Shown here: positions 37,936 through 51,464 of the stretch, piece by piece
How the letters are laid out: each line of letters starts with the position of its first letter
Position numbering within the stretch: the first letter of the stretch is position 1
From: Enoplosus armatus
Taxonomy: Eukaryota; Chordata; Actinopteri; Centrarchiformes; Enoplosidae
Direction: 5' to 3'
Assembly (NCBI RefSeq): GCF_043641665.1
Contig: NC_092191.1
Location: 16,151,501 to 16,215,500 of the forward strand
DNA: 64,000 nt
Translations under genes and position numbers: made by a program
The notes under the pieces: generated by a model
The model's database searches: none
What the model was told of the DNA's origin: nothing
Seen by the model: the letters and a program-made list of their open reading frames with translations, nothing else

Positions 37936-40900
37936 TCTGCTTTTTTTTTTTACAATTGTTACTTAGAAACATCTTTAAAATATTCCTATAAAGAAATGTT
38001 TCGTATGTAGTGTTTTTTTTTTAATAAAATGTAAAAGGCAGCAGGAGGAAATCATTAAGTGCAGCACAATGGGCTGCTCTAGTTGCTCTAGCAGAACTCC
38101 TGTGTGTTCATCTGGAAACGAGGGGGGGTGTCACCCCATAAGGGCCCAGAGGAGAGGTGAGGTGACCTGGGGTGGAGGACAGAGTTGCGCCCCAGGACTC
38201 TAGACGCCAAAGCGTGGGTGTCAAATGGCCCGGAGCTCCTCTCTACACCAACACTGGGACACGGCAGGGCTGTGACCATGACCGACTTTGCAGCCCACAG
38301 AAGGAGACAGAGACAAAGAGGGATGGGAGGGTGCTATGTGAGGAAGACAGGCAGAAAAAGAGGCAGGAAGAAAGAGAGCAGCCTCCGTGGCACAACAGAT
38401 GATGACCTTCCTTGGAAGAATTCCATATAGGTGATGCCATGCTTTGTCCTACATGCTAAAATTAACACCTGACATTTCCCTTTTTACAAACATTCTGAAG
38501 AGAGTATGATATGCAAAAGTTTAATGCTCAACCAAGTTTCTCAAAGGCTTAAATCTATTGTCCTGTGGGTGGGAAGTATTTTTACATTTGGCTTATCATC
38601 CATGAAAATGGTAGAGCAAGGCTAGTGTTGAGTACAATGCACACTGTGTGAAATGGGCTACGAAGCTCCTGTTCCCTCTGAGCACACACTCTGCTACCCA
38701 CTGATACAGCACGTTGCTCCTATGTACCTTGAAATTCCCAACCCAGCTGGGCTAAGCTCCCTGTCGTAAACCCTAGGTTTTAAGAGAAGGGGGAACTTGC
38801 CCGGGCCATCTCTGGCAAGCTAGCAGCAAGCCATCACTGCCGAGAGATAAGGTGCCATGAATGTCTCCAACCTTCCTAATCCTAGACAGGGATGAAGAGA
38901 GCCAGAGCATGATGCCGGCTGGAGGAAAAAATTCTTAGCTGCTTGACACCTTTGATCTGGACAGTACAGTAGAATGGCAGCATGGACATACCAGTAGAGC
39001 TTGGGTGGATTACATCCGCATATCTCCCACAGCCACCAGCCAGTGCTAAAACTCCTCTGTCAACAATCCTCAGATCAGTCACAGAGACAGATGAGCCAAA
39101 GGTGAAGGGTGAGCAGTAAACAGGGAGATATTTGTCCTAAGGAGAGCAGAGGCATTGCTGTGTTGAGGGCCTCTGATTGTTTTGATAGGGTTATAAATGC
39201 ATGTGTGCGATGGCATCTGTCAGGTTAGTGGTGGACTTAATGTTCACGTCCTTGCTTTCGCATTGTGCCAGCGAGTCCTCTGCTCCATGCTAAGATTGAT
39301 CAGAAACTGTACAGCTCATTGCAAGGCTGTTGGAAAGTGCTCTTTCAGCACCAGCTAAGATGTGATCTCCACAAGGCTAAATTGTCCACAATGCATCTTG
39401 AAATGGGATTTTTATGTACGTGGCTTTGCTTGAGCAAGTGTCTCTGTGCCTGAGTGTGAGCATACGTGTGTCTTTGTGTAAGAAAGACGTGTGAGGAAGA
39501 AAAAGGACTACAAGAGACAAGAGAATGTATGGGAGGGAAGACAGGAGCGAAAGGGATACAACAAGAGAAAATGACCTCTCTAAGTCTAGGTAGTTGGACT
39601 CTTGGCACTGATCTTGTGAGACATTGAGAGGTGTCTGCTTCTTGGAAGGAATAATCCATTTAATCCCAGGTCACATGGCTGTGATTGATGTGCAAACAGG
39701 AGCAACACTTAATAACCTCTATCATGCTGGGTGACCTCGTGGCCCACGGTGGGCACCAGTTTGTTTATGGGTGGTACCTCCGACACACTATCCGTGCAGA
39801 AATTCTGTTGTGGCTAATGGGCCGGACTGAGGGATTGGACTGTCAGCACAGTGTGAGCCCTCATTTTTCTTTCCAAGCGTCTAAGGTACCCCCTGTGCAC
39901 CCCGCTACACCCAACCTCCCTGTTCTGCCATCATCTGTCAATGGTGACTGAGTCTGCTGGAATATGGAGGTGTGAGAGAGAGTGTCAATTAGCATTAGCT
40001 TTCCTGACAAATCTGTTTTTCTCACCACAAAGGCCTTGGATAACATGTTCCTGATTCCTCTCTGTCACAATGCTGGGAGCACAGGATTTGTTTTTCTACT
40101 ACAATTCAAGTGTGAAAATGGGTCAAGCACATGTGCATGAGTATAGTACCTGGGTGCATGGCCGTGTACACATATATATAAAGCTATGGCTATATCTATG
40201 TGTATTCTACAGAGACAGGGAGAGATAGAAAGAGGCACACATAAAGACAGATAGAGAGAAAGAAAGAGACATCGGGAGGATGTGCCTTTCACACTAAAAA
40301 GCTTTTGTTTACATTGCTGAAATGGAAGTTGACCTTAAAGGTTATCTAAAATGTACATAAAATGTCAAAACGCCTGACAAGAGAGCAGGGCCTCTTTCAG
40401 AACATGGCAGTACTCAGGGGGCACAGGGAGGAGTTGTGGAGAATAACATCACAGCACTGTACTATACTGTAGTTCCTTTGAAAGTCCCTCCTCTATTTGC
40501 CCTCTGCTGTGTGAAGATCTTCTGTCTTAATCAGCTGTATTGTTCTGTGGAGATGCAGTTATGAGAAGCGCTAAGCTGTTTATTTATTGAACGGGCTGTT
40601 TAATTCCCCTCCCTCCACGGTATGCTTGGCGCTGTACAGCCTAACCCTTTGATGTGAGGGGCTGCTGATGGAGTGCTATGACAGGCTCCTACTGGCAATG
40701 CAGCACACGTCACCACAATAAACTGCAATAAGCAGTGCCCCCGTCAGCAGCGTACAGTGACCCTCTCCCTCCCTGCATGCATTTGGCCTGCCTTTGTGTC
40801 ACTACAATAGAGCTGTTTTACTCCAAAATGCCACATATCCATTTTAAAAATAGACCTGCATGTAACATTCTTCATTTCATTTCTTAAATCCAACCTGTAA

Positions 40901-42524
40901 AAGTGTTGTTTGTAACAAGGTTACCCAAATAATTTTAGGATTTGCTATGGTTTTTAATTCAATAGCGAGTCAGACACTAACAAGTTTACTGAGGATTTGC
41001 GGCAGTTTTTTAAGCACTAACTAGTTACTAACACATTCTCATAATTGCTATACTAAACCACACCAAAGTTTTGTTCTGGCAAACTAACAGAAAAGTGGCG
41101 ATGCAACATAATGCACGTTGAGATTAATGCAGAATGTGATGTCGGAATTTTCTATGCAAGATATGAGAAATAAATATGAGAAGAGGGAATGAATTCTGCA
41201 GAAATGACTGCTGAACTTATCATCACTGACTGAAACATTTGCAGTTAAATAACCAGCAAGGGAGGGAGAGAGAGACTGGGAGAAAAAGAGGGAGAAAGAA
41301 ATTACAACTTTAGCCCTTCTTATCATTAACACTTCAGTAATAGCCATTTTGAGATGCAAGCATAGACAGGTGGTAGAAAACAGACAGTATTGCAGAGAGG
41401 GATGGTGAGAGGAAATCATGAGGAGTTGTTGTGCAGTTAACTGTGCAAATTGCAGAAGTGATGGGTGGAAAATGTTCAATATCCCAAGAGGGAACTGTTC
41501 CATCCAGCACAGACTATAATTATAAACATCTAGTGATTTACAAGCACAAAGGCTCTCTTTAGTGCACACACTGGACTTCACTAACAAGTGCATGTTATGC
41601 TGTATATCAGGATGTCTGACCACTTGCATTATCACGTACCCCTTCACCGTGCCGACTGGGCATTTACGCATAGACCTGCAGCTGTAGGGCCGTTGAATAA
41701 ATGGACGGCTTGTTTAACTCCTAACAAGTGCACCATAATTAGCTGTATACATGTGGTAGATGCTTTTTGCCCAGAAACTGGAAAGAGGAAAGAAAAAAAA
41801 CGAGTTTATGGGAAGTTACTGTTATTTATGGCTGGTTTAATGAGCACAGCAATAGTTTGTCAGGCTCTGTAATCAGTGATTTGATAATCAGTAAGTGTAG
41901 GTTGGGATGTTTAGTGTTTCAGGGTGCAACCTGACAGCTGCCTGTCATAATCATAATACCCGGTTGATAAAGGAGGATGAGTGATGGATTTGGATGGAAA
42001 TTGCATCACTTTGTTATGACTTTTCAGAGAAAAACAGATGTAAGGTAGTCAGTGATTCACATGTCTGCAAAGCGGATTTTTCAGGCTTCTTAAATTCTGT
42101 ATACACAGTTACAAATGAGTAAAGCTTATACCTATATACATGGTATCTAATATTATGGGTGTTTACACCAGACTTCTGGCATGTCTGTTATATGCTACCA
42201 GTACTGAGGTTTAGCGGCTTCTATGTTCCTAACTCCTAGCTCCCAGTTATGGTCTGGGATTGTGTTATTAGTCAATAACCTCGTTTAACTACCTTCTCGT
42301 GGGAAGAGGAGTGCATGATTGCATTTCCAAAATATGTTTATTGGTTTCTTCAACACTATATTATGTTCAGCAGTAGAACAGTTTCTAAGGAAGACACATC
42401 TTTCAGCCCTGTGGAGACCTTTGTGGATGAAATGCACAGCAAACCACAAGCCAGGTGTTCAACTGCCACTGATTTTCACCTGAAAAATAGATTGCAGTTT
42501 TGCTTCACGTTGGGCTGTGATTGG
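37936..42524. other. Plain intron, no gene seen
   Basis: Holds the longest open frame of the window (195 codons, minus, 41084-41671), which I consider accidental, and purine-rich patches near 38280-38380 and 41260-41300. A GGGGTG/CACCCC hairpin lies near 38125-38137. Confidence 0.5.
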
Positions 42525-42987
42525 CTAGCTGCCTTTTGGCTTCAGAACAGCTTCAATCCTCCGTTGTTTTCTGTCCTGGCATGTTTTAGCGGTAGATTAC
42601 ATCATTCTTTCTGAGGGAAAGCCTCCAACTCTTTCAGTGATGATGGAGATATAAACCCATGACGGATTAATGTTTCGTTTTGACTGAAGAGGCCATGGAC
42701 GGGTTATGAGTTCACTTTGATGTTTAAAAAACCATCTTTGAATTTGTCTTTACACTGGGCCCCGGGGCATCATCATCCTCATACATGTATATGAGAACAT
42801 CTTGTGAGAACAGTGTTTGCACCATAGGGAGCACCTGGTCTTGTAAAATGGTCTTAATTTCCTTGGCTGTTATATGATCACAGAGAGTGATCAGAGCACC
42901 TAACGACTCTCACGAGATGACTGCTCGAACAATTACAGATCCCTGATCAGGTTTAACATTTACTGGCTCAAATGGGCCTTTATTTAA
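42525..42987 (-). pseudogene. Decayed Tc1-like transposase (Tc1/mariner) fragment
   Basis: Translating the minus strand gives three blocks in the order expected for the catalytic half of a Tc1-like transposase. The first (about 42987-42727) contains GSVIVRAVIS, a stop, then GALITLCDHITAKE, DQVLPMVQTLF and EDDDAP. The Tc1 forms are GSVMVWAAISW, GPIITL..ITA, NQVHPMVQTLF and QDDNAP. The stop is the Trp codon turned into TGA. The second (42695-42657) reads WPLQSKRNINPSW, matching WPAQSPDLNIIEPLW but lacking the catalytic Glu. The third (42563-42525) reads RRIEAVLKPKGS followed by a stop, matching the family C-terminus. Blocks two and three are in a different frame from block one, so there is a frameshift as well as stops. 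No N-terminal DNA-binding half or terminal repeats were recognised. It is a dead copy, inserted in the same orientation as macrod2. Confidence 0.85.
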
Positions 42988-44272
42988 ACAAAGGCAAAAG
43001 TGCTGTACCTCACAAAATAGGTATCTTGGTATTTTGAAATCCTTCATAAGTTACCAGAGTTGTGACTGCTTTAATAGAACCACATTGCTGCTGACTTGTT
43101 AGTGACAGCAAAAGGAAATTAGCATGTTAATTAATCCTTACATATTTGGCACACACTGTGATTATTACAGCCTTTGTGCAAATCCACTGGATGACATATA
43201 CTGTATACAGCACTGTGTGCCAAAACAGTGAGAAAATAATCGGTTCTTCTCAGCAGAGGGAATGTACTATATTATATTAACTCCAGTAGTTTCCCTGCAT
43301 CTAACATATTTTGCCATCAAAACTACAAAGCCTGTTTACCTCAGTCTGTTTGACATGTTTTCAATGTGACTTTGTTTAAGTCTAATGAGCACACCAGCTC
43401 TTTGCCAGCGATGCCTTGCTGCATATCAGGCCTGGTCCCATGAGGGAGCTCAAGCATTGTTCAGGGTCTACATTTTGTTCACCTTTTACTAGGTTGTGTC
43501 TTTGTGCAACATGGTCTAAGGTGAACTTGTTGGTATGTTTCAGCATAATGTATTCTTCTTCAAAGACAAAGCCCTTTAAAATTATTATTTTGTGTACCTC
43601 CTCCCCCTGATGCAGATTTTTGAATATACAGCCACTGAAATTATGTTTGCAACAAGATGCAGGTACAGTGTTGATGTGTGCAGATTGTTATGATAAAACA
43701 TGTATGCAAAGCAAGAAAATAGGTCAAAGTCAATTAAACATTAAAAGGGAGATTAAGCTTACCATAGATGCCTGTGGATATACATGGGAAGGCCTGTGCA
43801 GAAAAAGACAGAAAAATTAAAGTCAAAACATGTTCACATAGATTGACTAAATGGGACAAAACAGCAGTAACTTTTATCAATGTCATTAAACACTAAATAA
43901 ACTACATCTGAGGTAAAATCGCTCAAGACGCTGAAATCCAATTTGTCAGTCCTTTATTTAATATCCTTTCACAATAAAACGCACTCAACTTACGATTTCT
44001 ATTTAACAAGCTATGATTCAAACTACAGCTGAGAAAATAAAACATCAACAACTTAAAGTAAATATTGCATGATCACATACATCTGCAAATAACTGTATCC
44101 ATTGTAGAACACCTACTGTTTACTGTTTTATATGTTAGTTGTTTACCTATACTACTTCACTTGCCTCACTTGTTCATTCCCAAAAGGAGTAATTTACAGG
44201 ACCATTTGCCCAAATCCCTGCAACACTAATGCAGAACTGGATTGTAAACCCTACTCCAGCTCCCATGCACAA

Positions 44273-44300
44273 ACACACACACACATACACACACGTATAC
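44273..44300. repeat. Imperfect (AC)n microsatellite
   Basis: AC units interrupted by ATACAC and GTATAC. Confidence 0.85.
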
Positions 44301-44516
44301 ACTGTGGTTTTCTGTTGACTTCCAAAAACAGGCACATTAAATCCATCCTGGACTTGCACACCTCTATTCACACACATAGATGGATTATCAAACCCAACAG
44401 TTGTTGACTGCACATGTCGCCTACAGCAGATCTTCTCTTCCACCAGTGTTTGCTTAAGCTTACATAACATTCAGTTTCAGCCTATCACTATATGTCTTAA
44501 ATGTAATGAATTTAGA

Positions 44517-44530
44517 TAGCTATATAGCTA
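44517..44530. other. 14-bp perfect palindrome TAGCTATATAGCTA
   Basis: Perfect self-complementary sequence in AT-rich DNA. Probably incidental. Confidence 0.6.
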
Positions 44531-46189
44531 GATACACAGATTTCATTCTGTGTATAGTTGATACAAACTGCCAACAGTAACTCAGCTGTGTCTCAATAAC
44601 AACAATGACATCACAGCAGGAGGCTTTTCAGTGCATTTGATTCAAAGATGAGAAAACTGAAGACAAAATCAAAGTCATTGTTGCCACATTTGGATCGATA
44701 GCAGGAATCAATAATATCCCGCCAAACACTAAGTGTAGAGACACATACTCAAAACAAAACAGACATGCAGAGAATCAGAATAAATACTCTAAATATAAAT
44801 ATTTTCAGAAGCTAAAGAGCAAAAACCTACATATATTTATGGCTGTCTTTTCCAAAAAGATTATAAAAAGTAACCACCTTGTAATAGTTCTTGCTTTGTA
44901 GCACTTTGCAGCAGACATATTATTCAAGCATGGCTTTATAGCTGAAAATAGTTTCATTATTCTTTACTTCTGTGAGCAAATATATTATGATACATAGGCC
45001 TCGCTGTAAGCTTCCCTATTTCACATTCATCTTTTTAAGTATATTAATAAACAGTAAAGAGAAAGGATTTTTTCAAAGGTCCCATTTGTCCTCAAAAGCA
45101 GCTGAATACGTGCTTTAGTTCCTGCATTCATCAAAAGGCGTGGCCACAACATTAATATAATAAGATGACAAACGGGGAAAAAAAGAGAAAAACGCTCACA
45201 ACTGGATGAATATAGAACAACAGAAAACTACAGAGATTCATCAAAGAGTAGCACCCATATGTCAAATTCTCCCAGTGCCAAAACTAAGCCCAACAGTTTG
45301 TTTTGCCACATTGACCCTGTCAAGTTGTATTTAGAAACATGCTGTTGCTGGCAGCCGTTCCAAGATCACTTCATTTCAGAACTTAAAAACACTATAGTAG
45401 TCAGGGTTCTAAGCTTGTGAGTCTTTTCAACTGAGAGGAGAAATAATTCCCATTTTAAGAAAGTAAATAGCTGATTAAAAAGACAGATAAAATATGTTGA
45501 CTTTTTTCTCTAAAGCATCACAACCTATGACAACCGCTTTGAAATGCAATGGTCCGTTTGTCCTTGCTTTAAGCGAAGAGCAATGAGTCTCTGTTTGTAT
45601 TCTTATTTACCAGTTTTCAGGTTCCGCCTGTCAAGGTGAATCTTTCTTCTGTGGGATGATTTAAATCTTTTACTGAAGCATTGACCTTTCCAGATGACTG
45701 TCTGGGTCTGACACAAACCACAGATGATGAAGCGTGGAAAAGCATGGCCATTTTTAGTCCTGTGCCAAGCTCTGCCCATGGCACATACAGAGGCATATTG
45801 AGATTAAGGACACAAAATGGTCAAATATCCAAAACAGACTAATGGTATCAGAAAGAAATAATAACTTTAACTTTAATAAGTATAATAAGTAATTTGATGT
45901 CAGATTTAGACTAATTTGTATTTGAAAACTCCAAAGGATGTCTAAACAACTGCACAAATGAAATTCAGTGCTTCATATCGGTGTACTTATAATCCAAGTG
46001 GCAGCATCTTGGCATTTAGACCAGTGAAAATCTCAATTCTTTTAGCTATTTTAGCTATATCTAAATTATGCCAGTTTCACATTTGGCAAGTCAATACAAA
46101 CAGGAAGCACGATTTAATTCAGTAGGAGGAATCTATTTGACGCAGTGTAATAATAAAGGAGAAAGTAGAATTAATTCAATCTTCAGACG

Positions 46190-46510
46190 AGATGATATTT
46201 CCTGTCAATGCCTCCAGCCATAGTCTCGGCTGCCAAACTGATCCTGAGCCAGAAGCCTTGTTATCCTTTCTCATCTGAAAGGCAGCGGTGTCAGTCTCTT
46301 CAACTTGAACTTCTGCTCTGATGGCAACTAAACCTTAACACGTCACAGGCTGGGGCAGTGACATACCATCAGCATAATCAATTAAAATCTTTTTTATTAG
46401 TTCCCTGGCTGATCCATTAAAGTGTATTGATCTATGCGGTGTGAAAAGGCAGTGGGTAATCACTTAACGGGATGCTGTAAAGATGTGACACCTTTGTGGC
46501 ACATGCAGAT
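46190..46510. promoter_or_regulatory. Candidate conserved non-coding element
   Basis: A non-repetitive 300-bp stretch of mixed composition with ATAATCAATTAAAATC, TTTTTTATTAG, CATTAAAGTG and AAGATGTGACACCTTTGTGG. It resembles vertebrate enhancer sequence by eye. No coding frame. Confidence 0.2.
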
Positions 46511-48166
46511 GTCACTTACTTGTTTAAAGGACGGTTATTGCAAAAAGTGAAGTGAAGTATATATCCAATAAAACTGCAAAGCCTGGAGAGCATTTTGGCA
46601 GACGTATCTCCTTTTCATCCATAAATCAGCCTCACAGCCAACCATAAATCACACTAAGGTGCGCACAAATGATAAATCTTACTGATAATCAATATCCGTA
46701 AATACCAACATGCTCAGTATTATTCATACGCTTCAAGTTTTGTTAAAACCATTAAAAGTTTTAGCTGCTAAATAAAACTTTCCTAATGTAAACGTGAGCA
46801 AGGGGAGAGTATATGAGTGGTGGCGGTCAATCCTAATGGAACTGTTCATTATCACATAAAGCTTTAGCTCCTTGAGAGACAGAAAGCAAATGATTGCCAG
46901 CGTCCTATAATTTGTCAGAACAGCATGTAAGCCAAGAATACTACAACTGAATGCAATAAACAGCAACAGTAGATTTTAGGAGTTGCCACAGAGTGGCTAC
47001 GCACTCTGCAAGCGTAGCAAAGTATAGCCTGTTTTTCTTGTTCTTTCCAATCAACACTGGCCCACCGTAGAAGCTATTTTGATCGTTGTTAGCGTACATA
47101 CCTGTACTGTACATGTGCTTACATTGTACAAGGTCCTGTGTTAATTAGGACAGTCAGCGGTATATAAGTAGTCATGACCTATGATTCCTGGTTTAGGTTA
47201 TTATTTCTATCTCTGGCTGCTCATTAGAAGTGAGTCAGCATGTTCGCCTGCACCCTGGTATGAGGCAGTGCCTGACATGTTGGCTTGTTGCTGATTTTCT
47301 TTGCTTAGAGAGTGTTCAGAAATTGGTCACCAGGGAAATTATTCTGTTGCTGGGGCTCCTCCCTAATCTATCACGTCACTGTAAACTGGAGCACCTTTCC
47401 TCTCAGCATCTCTGCACACTTATTCAGCTCACAGTGTATTAAGTTCAGCACAGAGTGTCTACAGTGATTATTGTTGGAAAAACTATACTTGCGGTACATT
47501 CATGTTAATTAAAATGTACATGCATATACTGTATTATTTACATAAGAAATGGTTTTGATTTTTTTTTTAATTGACACCACAGCTTATTAAAACAATGAGT
47601 CATTAACTTCAAAGTGTGACTAGAGTTTTGCAAAGACAGTGGTCATAAAACTAAGTCACTATTATTCCACTGAGAGCACGATAGCCTGCAGCTTTCAGTC
47701 ATTTGTTAAGCAGCAGGAAATGACACAGTAAAGATGGCTCAACCTGTGGCAAAATGCGGCTGCCCTGCTGTAGCTGTCACCTTCCCATGCTGCAGGCACT
47801 GCAGAGTAGCTAGGAGCAGATAGGTAAAGGTAAGAAACCCATGCTTGGGCACAGTGACTGCAGGATCCTGCCGGGGGAGCACCTCGTCTCGGCTGGCTGA
47901 GTAAATAGCACTGGACCCAGGGTGCTGCCCCCATAGCTTGAAGCCTCCTAGCCTGTTTGCAGATGGAAGCTATGCTTATAAATCACAGCAGAAAGGGGAG
48001 ACCTTGTGCAAATGTGACCACAAGTATGTTATTATTCACCACTGTTGCCACAGTGTGGGCTTACATCAGAGTATCAGAACATGAATACAAGAGAATCCTC
48101 TTTGTTGACTGCTGTAATTCTTTAAGCATGTAGGTCATGCCTGGTTTCTCTGTCTGAATCAGCTAC

Positions 48167-48190
48167 CTGCTGCTGCTGCTGCTGCTGCTG
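48167..48190 (+). repeat. (CTG)8 trinucleotide repeat
   Basis: Eight uninterrupted CTG units, in no recognisable coding frame. On the macrod2 (minus) strand it reads (CAG)8. Confidence 0.97.
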
Positions 48191-49339
48191 GGAAGAGCAT
48201 GTCACGGTTACAGATCAGGATATTCAAATACAACATATTAACACCCTTTTATTCTGCATAATACCACACTCCATATTCTAATGTCAGCGCTGATTGTTTG
48301 AGTGTCATTATGGTAAATGGAGGATGGAGAAATGCAGAGGGTGAGAAACCTGGAACCTAATGGCCCGAGACCCACCACCCGTTTTTATATCTGCCGTGAT
48401 CAAGTATAACTATTATCACAATAATATCTGAGTGTCCATTAAGGACGTAGCATTACTGGCTGTGTTTACATGCAGGAGGTAACTTACTGGCCATGATCCT
48501 CTGGAAAACAACTTAGTAAGGATAAGTTGTTTGCATGCACCTTTGCTATCTTGTGATGGAGAATCCATGTTGTTATGAATAAACCAGAACAGAACATTCC
48601 TGTTCTCCTCTAGGGTCCTGCCAGCAATAAAGAATGAAAATGTGCAGCCACCAAGTAAATCCTTTCCCTAAGCAGCAGTAGGTGACGTCTGATACAGAGG
48701 AAAGAAATGACAATTCAGACTACAGAAACTGTAAATAGTGCGTACCACAATGGTTTTGTTGACATCAACATGTATCTATCGTGTGAGTCTGTAGCAGCAA
48801 TGAAAACAAACACTGAAAGGGGTAAGATGTTCCCACCACACAATATTTAATACTGAAATATGCCAGCCATCGTAACCTGGTCTTTTATAACCACAGCGTG
48901 AGGTTTGTTGGGTTATTCTAATCCAAACATGAAATTGAAAAGGAATCATTTTAAAGCAAGATTGCTTAAGTAAGGATTATCTTTATCTCTGTGCATGTTA
49001 ACAAATGTATTGGCAATATGCACAATTTGATATATAATAAGCATTTTCATTAAAAAAAAAAGTCTGATGGATGTGTTAAGATATATATTGTATAGTGATT
49101 TTTTCGGGGGCTGGTTCTGGGCTCCCTCTGTCCTACAGTATTTTCCACTTTTTGTTACAAGCAGTCTGTAGGACTCCAGACATGAGGAAGGTGTGCATAA
49201 AGGGCAAAGAGAGCTCTTAAGCACTCGCCACTTCTCTGGTGAAACAACCTTGTGACCTCGCTGAGTTATCAGAAAGGCAAATTTGTGAGTTCACAAGGGC
49301 AGACGCTAGGATTGAACCAGAGATATAGATATAGATAGA

Positions 49340-49535
49340 CTCTCTTTGGCCATAATGAAGCTCAGGGTGTTCTATGATTGCGTTCATTGCACTCCACAGC
49401 ACCAATCCCATCTGTACATGCAATGGATGCAGTGTTGCAGGCGAAGAAAGACAGGCTGCAATGTGTCCCTCAGCCAAATGTATGATAGAGGAGAGATGAA
49501 TGGGCAGAAAAAAAGGTGTAAATGCTTCAGCCCCT
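49340..49535 (+). repeat. Diverged direct repeat, copy A
   Basis: This segment shares ordered blocks with 53820-54041. The blocks are GAAGCTCAGGGTGTTCTATG then ATTGCGTTCATTGCA (49357-49391), GATGCAGTGTTGCAG followed by AAAGACAGGCTGCAATGTG, and GATGAATGGGCAGAAAAAAA. The first block is about 31 of 35 identical to its partner, with spacing differences between blocks. This could be two copies of an old SINE or a locally duplicated element. No tRNA-like promoter boxes were recognised. Confidence 0.65.
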
Positions 49536-50775
49536 GGATAGGGCTGAGCAGTGGAGCAAATACAAGCAGATACTGAACTGATGGCTGCTTGATTCATTGG
49601 TCCAAAACCAGCTGTATGGTTGATCAAGCACAGTTCAACCAGAAGCCCAAAGCTACAGTGCACAGTTACACAAAGAAACAGTTTTTAATACAATACGGTC
49701 ATTACATTGGGAACTAGAAATCAACTTTAAACATAAAACTGAAATACCTGCGAAACTTTAGCATATATATTGCAAATCAGTACACTGAATATACAAATAC
49801 TACCCAGTACTGGTAGGAAATTGTTCTCTGTTATTATTCATATCACCGCGATTTCTCACAGAGGTCCGATGGTGACACCGATTCCTTCAGTGTTAAAGAC
49901 GGAGCATTTACAGCGGCATAAAGATGATACTACTCTGCACTGAGGGCACATGCAACCAGACGTCTGCTCATGTTTATGTATGAGGACTCCTGCTCAGAAT
50001 CAGTTGAAATTATATCACTGACCACTGAGCAACAGAGAGGCAGAGACAAAAGAAAGGAATTCACATCGGTGAGACAAAGTGACTGACCTCTACTTGACCC
50101 GCTCATGATTGACAGAATTCAAATGGGTAGGCGAGGAACATGTTGGGTAAACTCAATAACAAAATGTATTCCTATTATTCCACTGTACCTCTACTCTGTA
50201 CAGCTGCAGGCATACTTCTTGTCAGATATTTTCTGTTTTTTAAAATGTAACTTATTGATTAGATTAGCATGCTTGTAGTGGGTGAAATCAAGACTTCTCT
50301 GCAGGCTGATCTGAAACGCTGTGGAGTGGAGAGAGCCTCAGACTGACAGGTGGTGTAATAGACCTGTGGCTTTCTGTCTGATGAGGAATCAGAGTCAAAT
50401 ACAGTACAATCTCAAGTAGAGGCTGGGGCCTTTATTTACCTCAAATGCAGGGAGAACCACGACTTCATGTGAGACAGGTTGCTATTACAGACAGACCTTT
50501 ATGTCTAATTTCCCCTGCTTTATATTCAATCATATTTGAGTAGGAAGCCTCCCTGTTTTTGATCTGTCTCCTGCTTTCTGCGGTAATTTGCTGTAAATGG
50601 AAATTCAACATTTTATCGATTGATTTCAAGAATATTTCTGCTAAAAAAGTAGTGGAGAGTATGGTATGACTACATTGTTGCACTGAAATAATGCTGCAAG
50701 ATTTTATATTATCCGGAACTTACAATATGAGCCATTATATTATAGGTAATCTCTTTTTTGTTTTCCTTTATTGGC

Positions 50776-51459
50776 CAGGGATACAAACTCATCAGAGGTG
50801 AAAAAGGTGACAAAGATGCAAACTCCCTTGGGGGGGGGGTCCGTGGGCAGGAATTTGTATTAATATATTAGCTTTAAAATGTAGACAGTTGATTACAGTC
50901 GAATTGAGGATATGGGGAAAAGTCACTCTAGAATTAATGTAAGTTTACTGCTACAAAAGTAATGTAAGGGGGCATCAGTTTTGGTAAATTAACAACGACA
51001 TAATTAGGCTACTATAACGTAAAGCGTTCTGTTTAACTACAACATAAGTAAAGTCGGCCCATTTTAGCTAAATGAGCTAACGTTAAATTCCATGGAAATA
51101 ACATTAACACATACCGTTACATCCCAAATCGTGATGACTAGCGTTTGCTAAATCAAAACAACTCAACCTTATCAGGCTAATTAACTGTTCCAAGCTTGAC
51201 ATATCGTCATATAAAACAATTAAGGTTAGCAGGCAGTCAGAAACGGACCTCCCAGAGGCGGCCATATTCAGTCGAGCGCAGGAGCCAGGAGCTTTTTTTT
51301 TTGCTTTTTTTGGACAACTCAGAAGGCGTGGTTCTCATTTCATTCGCTGTGACCCTGTACTTGCAGCTCCCCCTATCCCCGAATTTCAAAAACTCATCGG
51401 TTCTACACGAATCACACAAATGACCTCCTTTGGATGCAGGTGACAAGTTTGCATCCCTG
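50776..51459. mobile_element. 684-bp non-autonomous DNA transposon-like element with terminal inverted repeats
   Basis: The left end reads CAGGGATACAAACTCATCA. The reverse complement of the right end reads CAGGGATGCAAACTTGTCA. That is 16 of 19 identical as imperfect terminal inverted repeats. TTGGC lies immediately outside both ends (50771-50775 and 51460-51464), a possible 5-bp target-site duplication. The inside has no long frame. It holds a G10 run at 50830-50839, a T9 run and more CpG than its surroundings, which suggests a relatively recent insertion. The CAGGG terminus resembles hAT elements, but hAT duplications are 8 bp and only 5 match here, so the superfamily is left open. Confidence 0.6.
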
Positions 51460-51464
51460 TTGGC

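Larger units (their letters stand above)
42988..49339. other. Plain intron, no gene seen
   Basis: No N-terminal half of the Tc1 element could be recognised to the right of 42987. Remaining sequence is AT-rich with an AC run, the CTG repeat and one enhancer-like stretch. A more GC-rich patch at 47740-47930 has no exon features. Confidence 0.5.

Noticed and set aside
41084..41671. Longest open frame of the window, 195 codons on the minus strand
   Set aside because: Low-complexity Ser/Leu/Phe-rich stretch over a GA-rich plus strand, no recognisable domain, no splice or start context. One frame of this length is not surprising in 64 kb read in six frames.
47695..47934. GC-richer patch with a 79-codon minus-strand frame, suspected exon
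   Set aside because: No splice sites in phase with a known family and the residue sequence looks random.
49217..49663. 148-codon minus-strand frame over direct-repeat copy A
   Set aside because: The partner copy at 53820-54041 does not keep the frame, so the conserved blocks are not conserved as protein in this frame.
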